Assembly: GCF_001648595.1 (NCBI RefSeq)
Contig: NZ_LBAW01000003.1
Coordinates: 62,001-126,000 of the forward strand
Reading direction: 5' to 3'
Origin: Legionella bozemanae
GTDB taxonomy: Bacteria > Pseudomonadota > Gammaproteobacteria > Legionellales > Legionellaceae
DNA: 64,000 nucleotides
Under the pieces are notes generated by a model that made no database searches, was not told the DNA's origin, and saw nothing but the letters and a program-made list of their open reading frames with translations. Both the position numbers and the translations under genes were made by a program. Below are positions 28,314-37,145 of this stretch, piece by piece (position 1 is the first letter of the stretch; every line of letters begins with the position of its first letter).

Positions 28314-30299
28314 GTGAATAAGTTAAGGAATCGATGTTGGGGTGTTGGGTTCGTTGGATTATGCGTCAGCACTTCAATCAATGCAGCACTCCCCGTATGG
28401 ACATATTCTGCTCCCAGTCCAGCCCTAGTTACAGTTGCTGCTGGAGGCACTGCTACAGTACAGTATACGGTAACGAATCAATCCATAAAATCCAAAAATC
28501 TAATATTAAAAGCGACTCCTGGCGTGAGTGCGTCAGCTTGTTATTTGGCAGCAAGAGGCAGTACATGTACCTTAACGCTGATGATTAACGGCAGCCTGAT
28601 ACCGGAACAAGGTCTTCATACAGGACCTGTATTGTGTGAACAAAATAATCCCAATCAGTGTTATCAACCGAACCCTGTTAATGTATTAAATGTGGTGAAA
28701 GGTACTAATCCACCCCCAGTAATCCATTATACGGTGAGTGCAAATGGGGACACACACGTTGTCCCGAATCCTTCCAACCAACAGGTGAATTATAATGGAA
28801 CAGTGGTAATTTATTTGAGTGTGGCTCCTGGCTATGTAGCGGGTATTGCGAGTGATACATGTGGGGGAAGTTTGTCCGGTACGACGTATACTACAGCTCC
28901 AGTGACAAGAAACTGCTCGGTGAATTTTATCTCAACACCCTCTTTCCCTGTAGCTGGGAGACCCAATCATGTCTTTGTTGTTCCAGGTAATGGCCAAGCA
29001 ATGATCAGCTGGACCGCTCCAAGCAACACGGGTACAGGAACAATCATAGGGTATACAGTAACGTATGGTCCAACTTCAGGCACGAGATTCGACACAGCGG
29101 GTTGTACTGCAACAGCACCATCATTAACATGCGTGGTTACTGGTTTAACAAATGGGATAGCGTATACGTTTGCAGTCAGCACTATAACGCGACAAAGTGG
29201 CGTAAATCAAACAGGCCCCGCGTCTTTATCAAGTTCCATTACCCCAATAAACGGCCTAGTTGCAAGCCCATCAACTTTGGCTCTTTCGGGGCTTGGTGGT
29301 GGTCTTGCAAGAACAATTACGCTGAAGAACACTTCAGCTAATCCCATTACTCTTGATACAGTGCCTACAGCAGGAGCTTTTAATCCGGCATTACCTATGG
29401 GAACTGCAATATCCGCAACAACGTGCAATAATAATGTACCAATTCCTAGCGGGGGTTCATGTACTATAATACTCACCCCTGGCGCCATAGTTTCTTCTGA
29501 TAATTCAAGTACACCGTGCACCAATGGTGGCGCACCAGTTCCCAGCGCGATTAACATTACAGCAAATGGTAACACCGTTCATACAACAGCACATGTTGTA
29601 GTACTTGGTTATGGGTGTCAGTACCAGGGAGGTTATGTATTCTCTATTGACGACACAGCCCCCAATGTAGGAAGTATTGGCGGTAAAGTAGTGGCTACTA
29701 CCAATCAGGCGGATGCTTATCCTAATGGTATCACGTGGTCTCCTGGTAGTGTTTATAATAACATTTGGGGTATTGATGATGCATCCACTTCTTCTCATCC
29801 TAGCCCAAACGCTTCTTCAACCTATCCCGCAACTTTTCAAACAGGCCAATTAAACTGTGATGCGGCGAATGATGGTGCCTGTGCTACACACAACGTACAA
29901 GTCTTTTATAACAGTAGAGCAAATACCACTTATGCAACAGGTCTTTGCAGGCAGCCATTAACGGGCAATAGTGCAACAGCATGTGCTGGCGGTTCGACTT
30001 GCTATAGCGACTGGTATTTGCCATCCGTATGTGATTTAGGTCCTTTTGGTTCTGGCGGTAATTATCCCTCTTCTCCTGGCTCGCAAGCATGTACTCCAGG
30101 AAGCACCAACATTCAAAACCAATTGGTGAGTACAAATATCACCAACCTTTCTGGCTATTATTGGTGTTCTACTGAGAATTCGGGCTTTCCGCTGGAGAGC
30201 GCATGCTATCAGTACTTTGATTCTAGTAACAGCGCCCAAGGCGGCGTAGATAAACACTACGCTTTAGGTGTGCGCTGTGTTAGAAGCTTAACCTATTAA
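28314..30299 (+). CDS. Secreted multidomain protein with FnIII and Lcl_C-like domain
   Basis: A 661-residue exported protein that starts at GTG with AGGAG about 10 bases upstream. Signal peptide: residues 1-24. Residues 25-125 are the same beta-rich domain as in the DsbG-like protein (VQYTVTNQSIKSK, PVLCEQNNPNQCYQPN). An FnIII domain follows (about 220-315, ISWTAPSNTGTGTIIGYTVT). A middle beta-sandwich carries ALSGLGGGLARTITLKNTSA. The C-terminal 220 residues match the DUF1566/Lcl_C type: SDWYLPSVCDLGPFG, YYWCSTENS and ALGVRCVRSL. In the Legionella collagen-like protein this type of domain mediates adhesion and glycosaminoglycan binding; here there is no collagen repeat. Many Cys pairs. Probable surface adhesin. 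Confidence 0.75.
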   Translation: MNKLRNRCWGVGFVGLCVSTSINAALPVWTYSAPSPALVTVAAGGTATVQYTVTNQSIKSKNLILKATPGVSASACYLAARGSTCTLTLMINGSLIPEQGLHTGPVLCEQNNPNQCYQPNPVNVLNVVKGTNPPPVIHYTVSANGDTHVVPNPSNQQVNYNGTVVIYLSVAPGYVAGIASDTCGGSLSGTTYTTAPVTRNCSVNFISTPSFPVAGRPNHVFVVPGNGQAMISWTAPSNTGTGTIIGYTVTYGPTSGTRFDTAGCTATAPSLTCVVTGLTNGIAYTFAVSTITRQSGVNQTGPASLSSSITPINGLVASPSTLALSGLGGGLARTITLKNTSANPITLDTVPTAGAFNPALPMGTAISATTCNNNVPIPSGGSCTIILTPGAIVSSDNSSTPCTNGGAPVPSAINITANGNTVHTTAHVVVLGYGCQYQGGYVFSIDDTAPNVGSIGGKVVATTNQADAYPNGITWSPGSVYNNIWGIDDASTSSHPSPNASSTYPATFQTGQLNCDAANDGACATHNVQVFYNSRANTTYATGLCRQPLTGNSATACAGGSTCYSDWYLPSVCDLGPFGSGGNYPSSPGSQACTPGSTNIQNQLVSTNITNLSGYYWCSTENSGFPLESACYQYFDSSNSAQGGVDKHYALGVRCVRSLTY

Positions 30300-30315
30300 T
30301 CAATTTATTCATTAT

Positions 30316-30336
30316 CCAGACCGCTTCGCGGTCTGG
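30316..30336 (+). terminator. Terminator after the Lcl_C-type gene
   Basis: CCAGACCGC and GCGGTCTGG form a perfect 9-bp stem with the loop TTC, 16 bases past the stop codon, followed by CCGTTTCTGCTTT. Confidence 0.75.
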
Positions 30337-30427
30337 CCGTTTCTGCTTTAGCTATGTATCGAAACATTATATCAATAAAAACATAAGCTAAATAAACTGC
30401 TAAATAAAAAATTCAGCATCAAAAACA

Positions 30428-30661
30428 TTATTGTAAGAAATTTGACAATTGAAGATTGGCCAATAGAAATCGTATGTCCCTCATTTAAAATGACATATTA
30501 CAACACCTCTATTTCTACTAGCTTCAAAGCTTATAAAACCTTATGGAATAGCTTATTGCAGTTTGTACAAAATCAATTTTAAAATAAGGCCAGCGTTAAT
30601 TTGCAAAGCCAAAAGCCACTAATAAGCACACCAGTTAGTTCAACTTCATTTCAATCAAAGG
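30428..30661 (+). pseudogene. TIR-gene fragment (3' part)
   Basis: Aligns to 18924-19148 inside the intact TIR gene. The frame reads VRNLTIEDWPIEIVC, then SFKAYKTLWNSLLQFVQNQF and a stop where the parent has a Gln codon (CAA to TAA). The TIR box itself is absent; only the region after the TIR domain survives. The fragment ends three bases before the stop of the convergent barrel gene. Confidence 0.88.
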
Positions 30662-30664
30662 GAA

Positions 30665-31435
30665 CTAAAATTTATATTTTAAAATTGCTTCAATAGGATA
30701 TGAAACTAAGGTCCCAGTGTTACCGATAGCAACATTCGGTGCTGGAATCTTATTTTGTACTACTTGACTCAACCTTGATCCTGAAGCTAACACTTCAAAT
30801 TTCACGCCTAAAGAAAACGTTTCACTCATTGAATAATCTAATCCAATATGAACTCCGCCACTAACTGTCGTATCTGACGAATAATAAGGATCAATTTCTG
30901 ATGGGATTGGCACGCTAAGGAAGTGTTCCGATGCATTTACAGCTCTATAATTCATAAAACCAACTTTCGCACCGATATAGGGTAAAAATTTGTTGCTAAA
31001 ATAATTGCTGATGTATCGCCCACCTAGATAAATACCATAACTCTCGTAATAATCAAACGTATGACTAATATTAATCCCCCGAAGAGTAAAATAGTAAGTT
31101 TTAGAGTCTCCTCTGAAATAATTCCCCTCAACAAATACGCTGGTTGAAGGAGCGATTAATCTAGCGATTTCCGCACCTATAGTATACGGTGTGTGAAATT
31201 GATCAGAAAAATTAGTTGAGCTTACAGAACTCAGCCCAAATCCCGCACTTTGGTTAAAAAGATAAGTTGGACTTCTGGTACTATAGTTAGTAGGAGCTAC
31301 TCCACCTTCTATACCTATAGACCACATGGGTATGGGTAACACGGGAGTTCCAGTAGTTCCAGAATGACAGATATTGGCAGCAAGAAAACCAGGAATAATT
31401 AAAGAAGTCATTTTAAAGATGTTAGCTTTATTCAT
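30665..31435 (-). CDS. Outer-membrane beta-barrel protein
   Basis: A 256-residue protein with a signal peptide (MNKANIFKMTSLIIPGFLAANICHS) and a small barrel of alternating strands ending in EAILKYKF, the typical C-terminal Phe recognised by the BAM machinery. Blocks include WSIGIEGGVAPTNY, VFVEGNYFRGD, GIYLGGRYISNYF and VHIGLDYSMSETFSLGVKFEVLASGS. It belongs to the broad OmpA-like or opacity-type eight-stranded barrels; its ligand is unknown. It differs in sequence from the barrel at 20814. Its last 31 bases are duplicated at 27889. Confidence 0.75.
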   Translation of the reverse strand: MNKANIFKMTSLIIPGFLAANICHSGTTGTPVLPIPMWSIGIEGGVAPTNYSTRSPTYLFNQSAGFGLSSVSSTNFSDQFHTPYTIGAEIARLIAPSTSVFVEGNYFRGDSKTYYFTLRGINISHTFDYYESYGIYLGGRYISNYFSNKFLPYIGAKVGFMNYRAVNASEHFLSVPIPSEIDPYYSSDTTVSGGVHIGLDYSMSETFSLGVKFEVLASGSRLSQVVQNKIPAPNVAIGNTGTLVSYPIEAILKYKF

Positions 31436-31547
31436 TTATAATTTCCCTTAATAGATTATTTACTGAAATATTCCTTCTTCTATTGTCTTTATTCATCATC
31501 CTTCCCTTAGACACATAAGCCACATCCAAACAATACAGCAGTGGTAT

Positions 31548-31588
31548 AAAATGCTTCACAGCGCTCCATCAAATGATGGGAGCATTTT
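31548..31588 (-). terminator. Hairpin after the classical autotransporter gene
   Basis: AAAATGCT (31548-31555) and AGCATTTT (31581-31588) bracket an inner GCTCC/GGGAGC-type stem. On the minus strand it lies about 130 bases past the autotransporter stop and ends in a short U-run. Confidence 0.45.
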
Positions 31589-31715
31589 AATCAAGATAGT
31601 CTAGGCTAACCCTTTGATTTGACGTTCAAAAAAAGAATTAAAATACCTAAGAAAGATTCTACTCTATATTTACAGGGATGTTCTATTAGGAGTAAATATA
31701 TTTTGCTGGAGTATC

Positions 31716-34532
31716 TCAACCAAAAGGCGCGCTGAACTGAATTTGTGCCTGGACTGCATTATAAGAATTGGTCCCGATCCCGTCATAAGTTACCATAGGG
31801 CTCAATGAAAAACCCGATGGAAATAGAACATCTAATGCCAACTTTGTTCTTCCTGAGAAACGTGATACAGGGATAAAAAACTCATCATCAATAAAAGAAT
31901 CATGACTCTGATTGAAATTATAAAGTCCTTGTATGGTGAAACGAAGACCAATTTCCTTGCAACGAAGCGTATTAAACTGATAGGCAAATTCAGGTCCAAA
32001 ATTTAATTGCCCCAAACTAACTGTTTGTCCAGGTATCAAAACATTTAAAGCATTAGTAAAGTGATGCTGATTTTCACTATAGTAGGTCATGCCTGCTGTA
32101 GGCATTACTAATAAATTTTTAAGTTTAAAATCACCTACTAGTTCGGCGTTATATAAACTACGCACGGTAGTAAATGAATCATCATAGTAACCTAAGGGAT
32201 TTATTTTATTGTTTGATTCACCCCAACCAGCACGCGTATGTAAATATAAATTGGAGTTTAGTTTTGTACTTACGTAAGGCCCTAAAAGCCATCCAGAACC
32301 ATGAGCATTGTTCACATGGTTGCTTTCATTTTGATTGATAACATCCCCTTGAGCTAAGATACCGCCAACAATTGAAGGCATAAAAAGGTAATCAAGTCCT
32401 ACATAAAGCACACCAAAATTACCATGCCGTGAGTTCTCAAATCTATTTTGGTTATAATAGGCACCATGTACTTCGACCCATAAATCAAGTTTAGTGGGAT
32501 TGATACTGAATTGACTCGAACTGATAGAACCATTAAGTGTTGCACCATTTGAGGTAGGTCTTATGTTTCCAAAAGAACCAGTATCAGTGCATGCTTTTTT
32601 CTGCTGCGACAGTTTTCTAATAAGACGATAGCGATCAGGAGATGCAGTCAGAATCAGTTGAGTCCGAGCACTTAAAAAGTTTCTTACTGCTGACAAGGTT
32701 TTTTTACGAATTAAATCCGGATTGAATTCTACAGTAAGCGCAGATTGAACGCTTAATGTCGTTCCATTAGGTGCTGCAGCTGTTGCAGTTCCAATATTGG
32801 TTACTCCACCTTGTTGCACATCTTTTATTGTTGTGACATAAGTCCCTTTACACGCCATACTTGCTCCGGGATTTAAGGCCGTTGCAGGACATGAAACCAT
32901 ATTTATTTGGGAATCGGTTACAGCAATATTATTTAAAACCACAGTGCCTGTATTTGTTACTAAGTAAGTATAGGTAATTGCAACACCTGGATAGGAAAAG
33001 CTTTGGATATCTGCTGATTTATTTAAAGTCAAAGAGGACGCTTGAGCAGTAGCTTGCACTGTTGTCGTTGAAGGTGCAGAAGTCACTACAAAGCTGTTAG
33101 GCGTCATACCTGAAGCAGTGGCTGTATTTGAAATATTCCCTGCATTAAGATCTGCTTGACTGACAGTATAGGTGGCGGTACAGGTTGTCTCTGCGCCGGG
33201 AGCCAACGTGGTGTCTGGGCATGTAATAGCACTCAAGTTATCTGGTGTTGCAGGAGCAGCTATTACATCATTTATAGCAAGCCCCCTAAGGGTCACATTC
33301 CCTGTATTCATAACTGTAAAGCTGTAAGTCACTTGTTCTCCAGCAGCATTAACCGTAGTTGGTGAGGCCGTTTTTTGTAAGGTTAATGCAGTAGTAGGAG
33401 TTGCAGCTACAGAGGCTGATGAAGACTCAGAAATTACAGTACCATTCACCCAAGATCCCGTAGCAGTAGCGCTATTATTAATAGAACCATTATCTACGTC
33501 CGCTTGACTGACGGTATAGGTGGCAGTGCAAGTTGTCTCTGCGCCGGGGGCCAACGTCGTGTCTGGGCATGTAATAGCACTCAAGTTACCTGGTGTTGCA
33601 GGAGCAGCCATTACATCATTTATAGCAAGCCCGCTAAGGGTCACATTCCCTGTATTCGTAACTGTAAAGCTGTAAGTCACTTGTTCTCCAGCAGCATTCA
33701 CAATGGTTGGTGAGGCCGTTTTTTGTAAGGTTAATGCAGCAGCAGGAGTTGCAGTTACAGCGGCTGATGAAGACGCAGGAAGAAGTACAACACTTCCGTA
33801 GGATGCCTGAGCAGTTGCGGTATTAGTAATTACACCTGCATTAATATCCTCCTGAGTTGCAGTATAAGTAGCAGTACAGACAGTAGATTCTTCTGGTGCC
33901 AAGGTAGTTGTTGGGCAAGTGATGGCGGATAGAGTACCAGTCCCTGAAAAAGCGGACTCGTTAACTGTTATATTATTGAGCGTTACGTTCCCACTGTTAG
34001 TGACTGCAAAACTATAAGTAATGATTTGTCCTGCTGCTGTTATTTCTGAGGGGGTAGCACTTTTTTGGAAAGTAAATTGAGGAGAGACTGATATTGGTAC
34101 CGTAACTTCATCTGAAATGGGTGTCCCACCATCACTATTAGCCGTAGCGGTATTTATTAGAGTTGAATCCCCAGATGGCGGATCGTTTACTGTAACTGAA
34201 TACGTAGCTGTTACGACGGCACCCGCAGAAAGGGTACCTAAAGAACAATTTATTGTTAATGCATTAAATGTACAGCTACCAGCTGAGCTTGATACATTAT
34301 TGTTATATGTTGCATCATCCAGGACTCCAGCAAGATCATCTTCTAGCACTACATTAGTTTCAGAATCCGGGCCAGTGTTAGTGATTTCTATAGTATATGC
34401 GACCGTTTGGCCTGGGACTGCAGAAGTTGTATCAGCACTTTTGTTAATTTCAAGAGCTGCCCAAACATTGGAACCAACAAAAGACATTAGTAGAATAAAC
34501 TTTATTACAAACCACATTAATTCCTTTTTCAT
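31716..34532 (-). CDS. Autotransporter with DUF11-like repeat passenger
   Basis: A 938-residue type Va secreted protein. Signal peptide to about residue 25. The passenger is a series of roughly 100-120-residue Ig-like repeats of the DUF11 type (KSADTTSAVPGQTVAYTIEI, VTNTGNVTLSGLAINDV, ITCPDTTLAPGAETTCTATY). From about residue 660 a linker (LSAVRNFLSARTQLILTASP) leads into a C-terminal 12-strand-like barrel (LDLWVEVHGAYYNQNRF, LYVGLDYLFMPSIVGGI, LGPYVSTKLNSNLYLHTRAGWGE), ending AQIQFSAPFG. The barrel-last order is the classical autotransporter arrangement. Two passenger repeats are nearly identical at DNA level. It is likely a surface stalk or adhesin. Confidence 0.8.
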   Translation of the reverse strand: MKKELMWFVIKFILLMSFVGSNVWAALEINKSADTTSAVPGQTVAYTIEITNTGPDSETNVVLEDDLAGVLDDATYNNNVSSSAGSCTFNALTINCSLGTLSAGAVVTATYSVTVNDPPSGDSTLINTATANSDGGTPISDEVTVPISVSPQFTFQKSATPSEITAAGQIITYSFAVTNSGNVTLNNITVNESAFSGTGTLSAITCPTTTLAPEESTVCTATYTATQEDINAGVITNTATAQASYGSVVLLPASSSAAVTATPAAALTLQKTASPTIVNAAGEQVTYSFTVTNTGNVTLSGLAINDVMAAPATPGNLSAITCPDTTLAPGAETTCTATYTVSQADVDNGSINNSATATGSWVNGTVISESSSASVAATPTTALTLQKTASPTTVNAAGEQVTYSFTVMNTGNVTLRGLAINDVIAAPATPDNLSAITCPDTTLAPGAETTCTATYTVSQADLNAGNISNTATASGMTPNSFVVTSAPSTTTVQATAQASSLTLNKSADIQSFSYPGVAITYTYLVTNTGTVVLNNIAVTDSQINMVSCPATALNPGASMACKGTYVTTIKDVQQGGVTNIGTATAAAPNGTTLSVQSALTVEFNPDLIRKKTLSAVRNFLSARTQLILTASPDRYRLIRKLSQQKKACTDTGSFGNIRPTSNGATLNGSISSSQFSINPTKLDLWVEVHGAYYNQNRFENSRHGNFGVLYVGLDYLFMPSIVGGILAQGDVINQNESNHVNNAHGSGWLLGPYVSTKLNSNLYLHTRAGWGESNNKINPLGYYDDSFTTVRSLYNAELVGDFKLKNLLVMPTAGMTYYSENQHHFTNALNVLIPGQTVSLGQLNFGPEFAYQFNTLRCKEIGLRFTIQGLYNFNQSHDSFIDDEFFIPVSRFSGRTKLALDVLFPSGFSLSPMVTYDGIGTNSYNAVQAQIQFSAPFG
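33150..33845 (-). repeat. Near-identical 348-bp tandem duplication in the passenger
   Basis: The segment at about 33160-33400 recurs 348 bp further on at about 33508-33750 with few differences, equal to 116 residues and one DUF11-like repeat. Other repeats in the gene are far more divergent, so this duplication is recent or maintained by conversion. Outer limits are approximate. Confidence 0.8.
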
Positions 34533-34834
34533 TCAACTTCCACTGTCAATGTACATAAAACTTTCGGTTTTTTTCTCAATTATTTTATAGTAAAAATTTG
34601 AGTTAACTTTTTGATAAAAAATGAAAAACAATTTAAACATACGTCTCATGAACAATCAAGCCCCAACCTATCTATAGAGAGTTCTATTGGTAGAATTTAT
34701 ATTGGAGTTAAGTGTATTTTCATGTTAGAAAGTAGGTGAAAATCAAGCATCAATCGTACTCATTTATGAGATATCAAGAGTTATATTGAGGTCTAGACTT
34801 CTATATTGATAAAATTGATTCATTCTAAAATTAC
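34533..34834. other. AT-rich intergenic region
   Basis: Leader and promoter region of the autotransporter gene plus the 3' flank of the next gene. No small gene, repeat or clear hairpin was found. Confidence 0.35.
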
Positions 34835-35686
34835 TCAAATTACAAAAGAACGTGTTTCCTCATCGATGTTATATTCATCATCCGCATCACTATCTAATTG
34901 TTTATCTAAAGCCGCCCTGCTGATCGCTCCAGTTGCCAAATCAATTTGAGATATTTTCTCAGGACATGCTTTAATGGAAACAATGGGTCTCTTTAGGGTT
35001 TCTTCCAACATAAATGCGATTAAAAATCCAGGAAGCTCGATATCGTTTTGCTCTTCCTCTTCTTCTTCATTAATATAATCGGGATAGGGTCCATAAATAA
35101 CAGTAATTTGAGTTGATGGACTATATAAATCTACATTGCACTCTTTTAAATACTTCGTTACATACCTGAAATCTTCATTTATAAATTCATGTATCTCCGC
35201 TACTGCTATTTGTAAATGGCTGTCTAGAACTAAGTGTTGCTCCGTATTTGTGATGATCAAGCGCGTGCAATACTCAAGAGAGCTCTCTCGAAGACTAATA
35301 GAACCGTTACAATCTTTAAATATAAAAATTCCCATTCCCTCTTGTTTAAGATGTGGCATAGCATTTCTCAAGACTAGTTGAGAATCTATTTTTAATTCAG
35401 GAGACACGGAATATCTGTCAAAAAGATTAATGCGCCAAGTTGGATTCTGCTGATGATTTGCAATGATTTGTTGAATGTACTCTGGCCATTCTTCATCACT
35501 TTGATAACCCGATTTGTCCATCGTACAAACTAGCTTTAACTTTCCACTACATTCACTTTTAATTAATGCTGATTTTCGATCAGAATGTTCATTAAAGTCG
35601 AATAGCCTTAGTTTCTTTGTTACTGTGACTATTTTCTCATCTTGGGTATTATTTCTTCTATTTAAAACACTATATTTTCGTTTCAT
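34835..35686 (-). CDS. Hypothetical acidic protein, 283 aa
   Basis: Unrecognised soluble protein with a basic N-terminus (MKRKYSVLNRRNN, VTVTKKLRLFDF) and acidic C-terminal half with a run of seven Glu (NEEEEEEQND, around residues 206-215). No signal peptide or membrane segment. The Glu-rich stretch near the C-terminus and lack of recognisable domains are compatible with a translocated effector, but that is an inference. A 63-aa frame 40 bases upstream may be co-transcribed. Confidence 0.65.
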   Translation of the reverse strand: MKRKYSVLNRRNNTQDEKIVTVTKKLRLFDFNEHSDRKSALIKSECSGKLKLVCTMDKSGYQSDEEWPEYIQQIIANHQQNPTWRINLFDRYSVSPELKIDSQLVLRNAMPHLKQEGMGIFIFKDCNGSISLRESSLEYCTRLIITNTEQHLVLDSHLQIAVAEIHEFINEDFRYVTKYLKECNVDLYSPSTQITVIYGPYPDYINEEEEEEQNDIELPGFLIAFMLEETLKRPIVSIKACPEKISQIDLATGAISRAALDKQLDSDADDEYNIDEETRSFVI

Positions 35687-35726
35687 TGAGTATGTACCAA
35701 TCTCGTTAGTTTAAATATAAATTATA

Positions 35727-35918
35727 TCATCGAATAGGAGGCAGTGAGCCCGGCATCAATAATTGGATGCACTCAAACAAATCATGTCCCCTCTTGTCCG
35801 GATCGTAACATCCATTCTGTTCTATTTGTTGAAGAGCGAATTGAACAAACTCCACACCATTCTGTGCATTTAACTCATTAGGAAAATAATTGCCGGATTT
35901 AAATAAGGATTCAAACAT
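35727..35918 (-). CDS. Small hypothetical protein, 63 aa
   Basis: A 63-codon frame just upstream of, and in line with, the 283-aa gene. The peptide is soluble and coherent in composition (GVEFVQFALQQIEQNGC, HDLFECIQLLMPG). The start codon has no good Shine-Dalgarno sequence, so it could also be a fragment of a longer gene. Function unknown. Confidence 0.45.
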   Translation of the reverse strand: MFESLFKSGNYFPNELNAQNGVEFVQFALQQIEQNGCYDPDKRGHDLFECIQLLMPGSLPPIR

Positions 35919-36221
35919 GCTGTCAACAATACATCAAGTTGAAAGATATCTCTTGCTTAAGATCCAACTAAAAGCAAGAAGAAGTAATTCTTATCTACCC
36001 TAAAACGAGACGATTTCCACTAAATTCAGAAAATTAAACAATAAGATAGAACACTTAGCTAACTTTTCTATAGCTTCAATGAGCACTTTAGTAAATTTAC
36101 TCATTATTTGGTTTTCCGTTCTATAATGATCTTTGATATCTATGAAATTGATTATTTGTATAAGGTACATACAAATTTCTTATACTTCATGTAAGAGAGA
36201 ATTATTATAAAGGGTAAAATC
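35919..36221. other. Divergent intergenic region
   Basis: Lies between the 63-aa gene (-) and the LysR gene (+). It should contain both promoters. No obvious LysR-type box (T-N11-A dyad) could be singled out by eye. Confidence 0.35.
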
Positions 36222-37145
36222 GTGACACCTTTTAAACGAATGAACTTAAATTTAATATTGCATTTGGATGCTCTATTAAGTGAAAAAAGTGTAAGTGCCG
36301 CAGCTGCTAAAGTGTGCATAAGTCAGCCTGCAATGAGTTCTTCTTTGAAGCAACTCAGAGAGTTATTTAAAGATCCACTGTTGATTCCTGGAAAAGGAGA
36401 ATACTTTCTTTCTCCAAAAGCAAAAGAGTTACAACCACAATTAGAGCAGGTGATGTTTGGTTTAAGAAATATCTTACAACCTGGCGAACAGTTTGATCCC
36501 TTTCATTCAAAAAGATCATTTAAGATTGCTTTACCTGATTATGTTGAGCTCATCGTGTTACCTTCTTTAATGTCGGCGCTTGAAAAATTGCCTCATATTG
36601 TTATTGAAACAACAATTGAGGCAATGGCTGATAATCCTCATCTGTTTATTGATGATAAAGTAGATATTGCCATCGGAGCTATTAATGAAAATTCACTCTC
36701 AGCACAACTTAAGGCTGAAAAATTATATGAAGAAGAAATTATTTGTTTTGCAAGTAAGAATAATCCACTCATAAATAGGCCCTTATCTTTAAAAGATTAT
36801 CTGGCCAGTAAACATATTGCATTTAGTTTTAATCAAGAAAGATACAGTCATTCAGCGGAATACTTACTTAAAAGAAAAAAGGTACGCAATGATATGCTTT
36901 TTGTAAAAAATATTTTACCTGCTATTTTTGCAGTAGCCAATTCCGACACCGTTATTTCCACGGCTCCAAGTTTTTTAATTAATATTTTTTCAAAGCAATT
37001 TAATTTAAAAATGCAACCCTTACCATTCAATCTGGAACCAACCCCTATTTATCTCGTGATGCACAGTAAGAGCCAATATGATGAGGGAGTGCATTGGTTA
37101 TCCAAATTAGTAAGTTCGAGCATTAAAGATTTGAAGGCTTGGTAG
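36222..37145 (+). CDS. LysR-family transcriptional regulator
   Basis: A 307-residue regulator. The N-terminal winged helix-turn-helix is typical: NLILHLDALLSEKSVSAAAA, then KVCISQPAMSSSLKQLRELFKDPLLIPG. The periplasmic-binding-protein-like effector domain begins near residue 95 (RSFKIALPDYVELIVLPSL). It resembles the NodD/SyrM-like group in its N-terminal spacing. The GTG start is chosen because AAAGGG lies 8-10 bases upstream; an ATG at 36240 is possible. Its usual target would be a divergent neighbour, here the 63-aa gene, but no binding site was identified. Effector unknown. Confidence 0.88.
   Translation: MTPFKRMNLNLILHLDALLSEKSVSAAAAKVCISQPAMSSSLKQLRELFKDPLLIPGKGEYFLSPKAKELQPQLEQVMFGLRNILQPGEQFDPFHSKRSFKIALPDYVELIVLPSLMSALEKLPHIVIETTIEAMADNPHLFIDDKVDIAIGAINENSLSAQLKAEKLYEEEIICFASKNNPLINRPLSLKDYLASKHIAFSFNQERYSHSAEYLLKRKKVRNDMLFVKNILPAIFAVANSDTVISTAPSFLINIFSKQFNLKMQPLPFNLEPTPIYLVMHSKSQYDEGVHWLSKLVSSSIKDLKAW

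Noticed and set aside
29207-29575. 122-codon minus-strand frame inside the Lcl_C-type gene
   Set aside because: The plus-strand protein has signal peptide, FnIII and Lcl_C blocks across the same bases; the minus frame has nothing.
34117-34590. 157-codon plus-strand frame opposite the DUF11-type autotransporter
   Set aside because: It is antisense to the signal peptide and first repeat, without a ribosome site.
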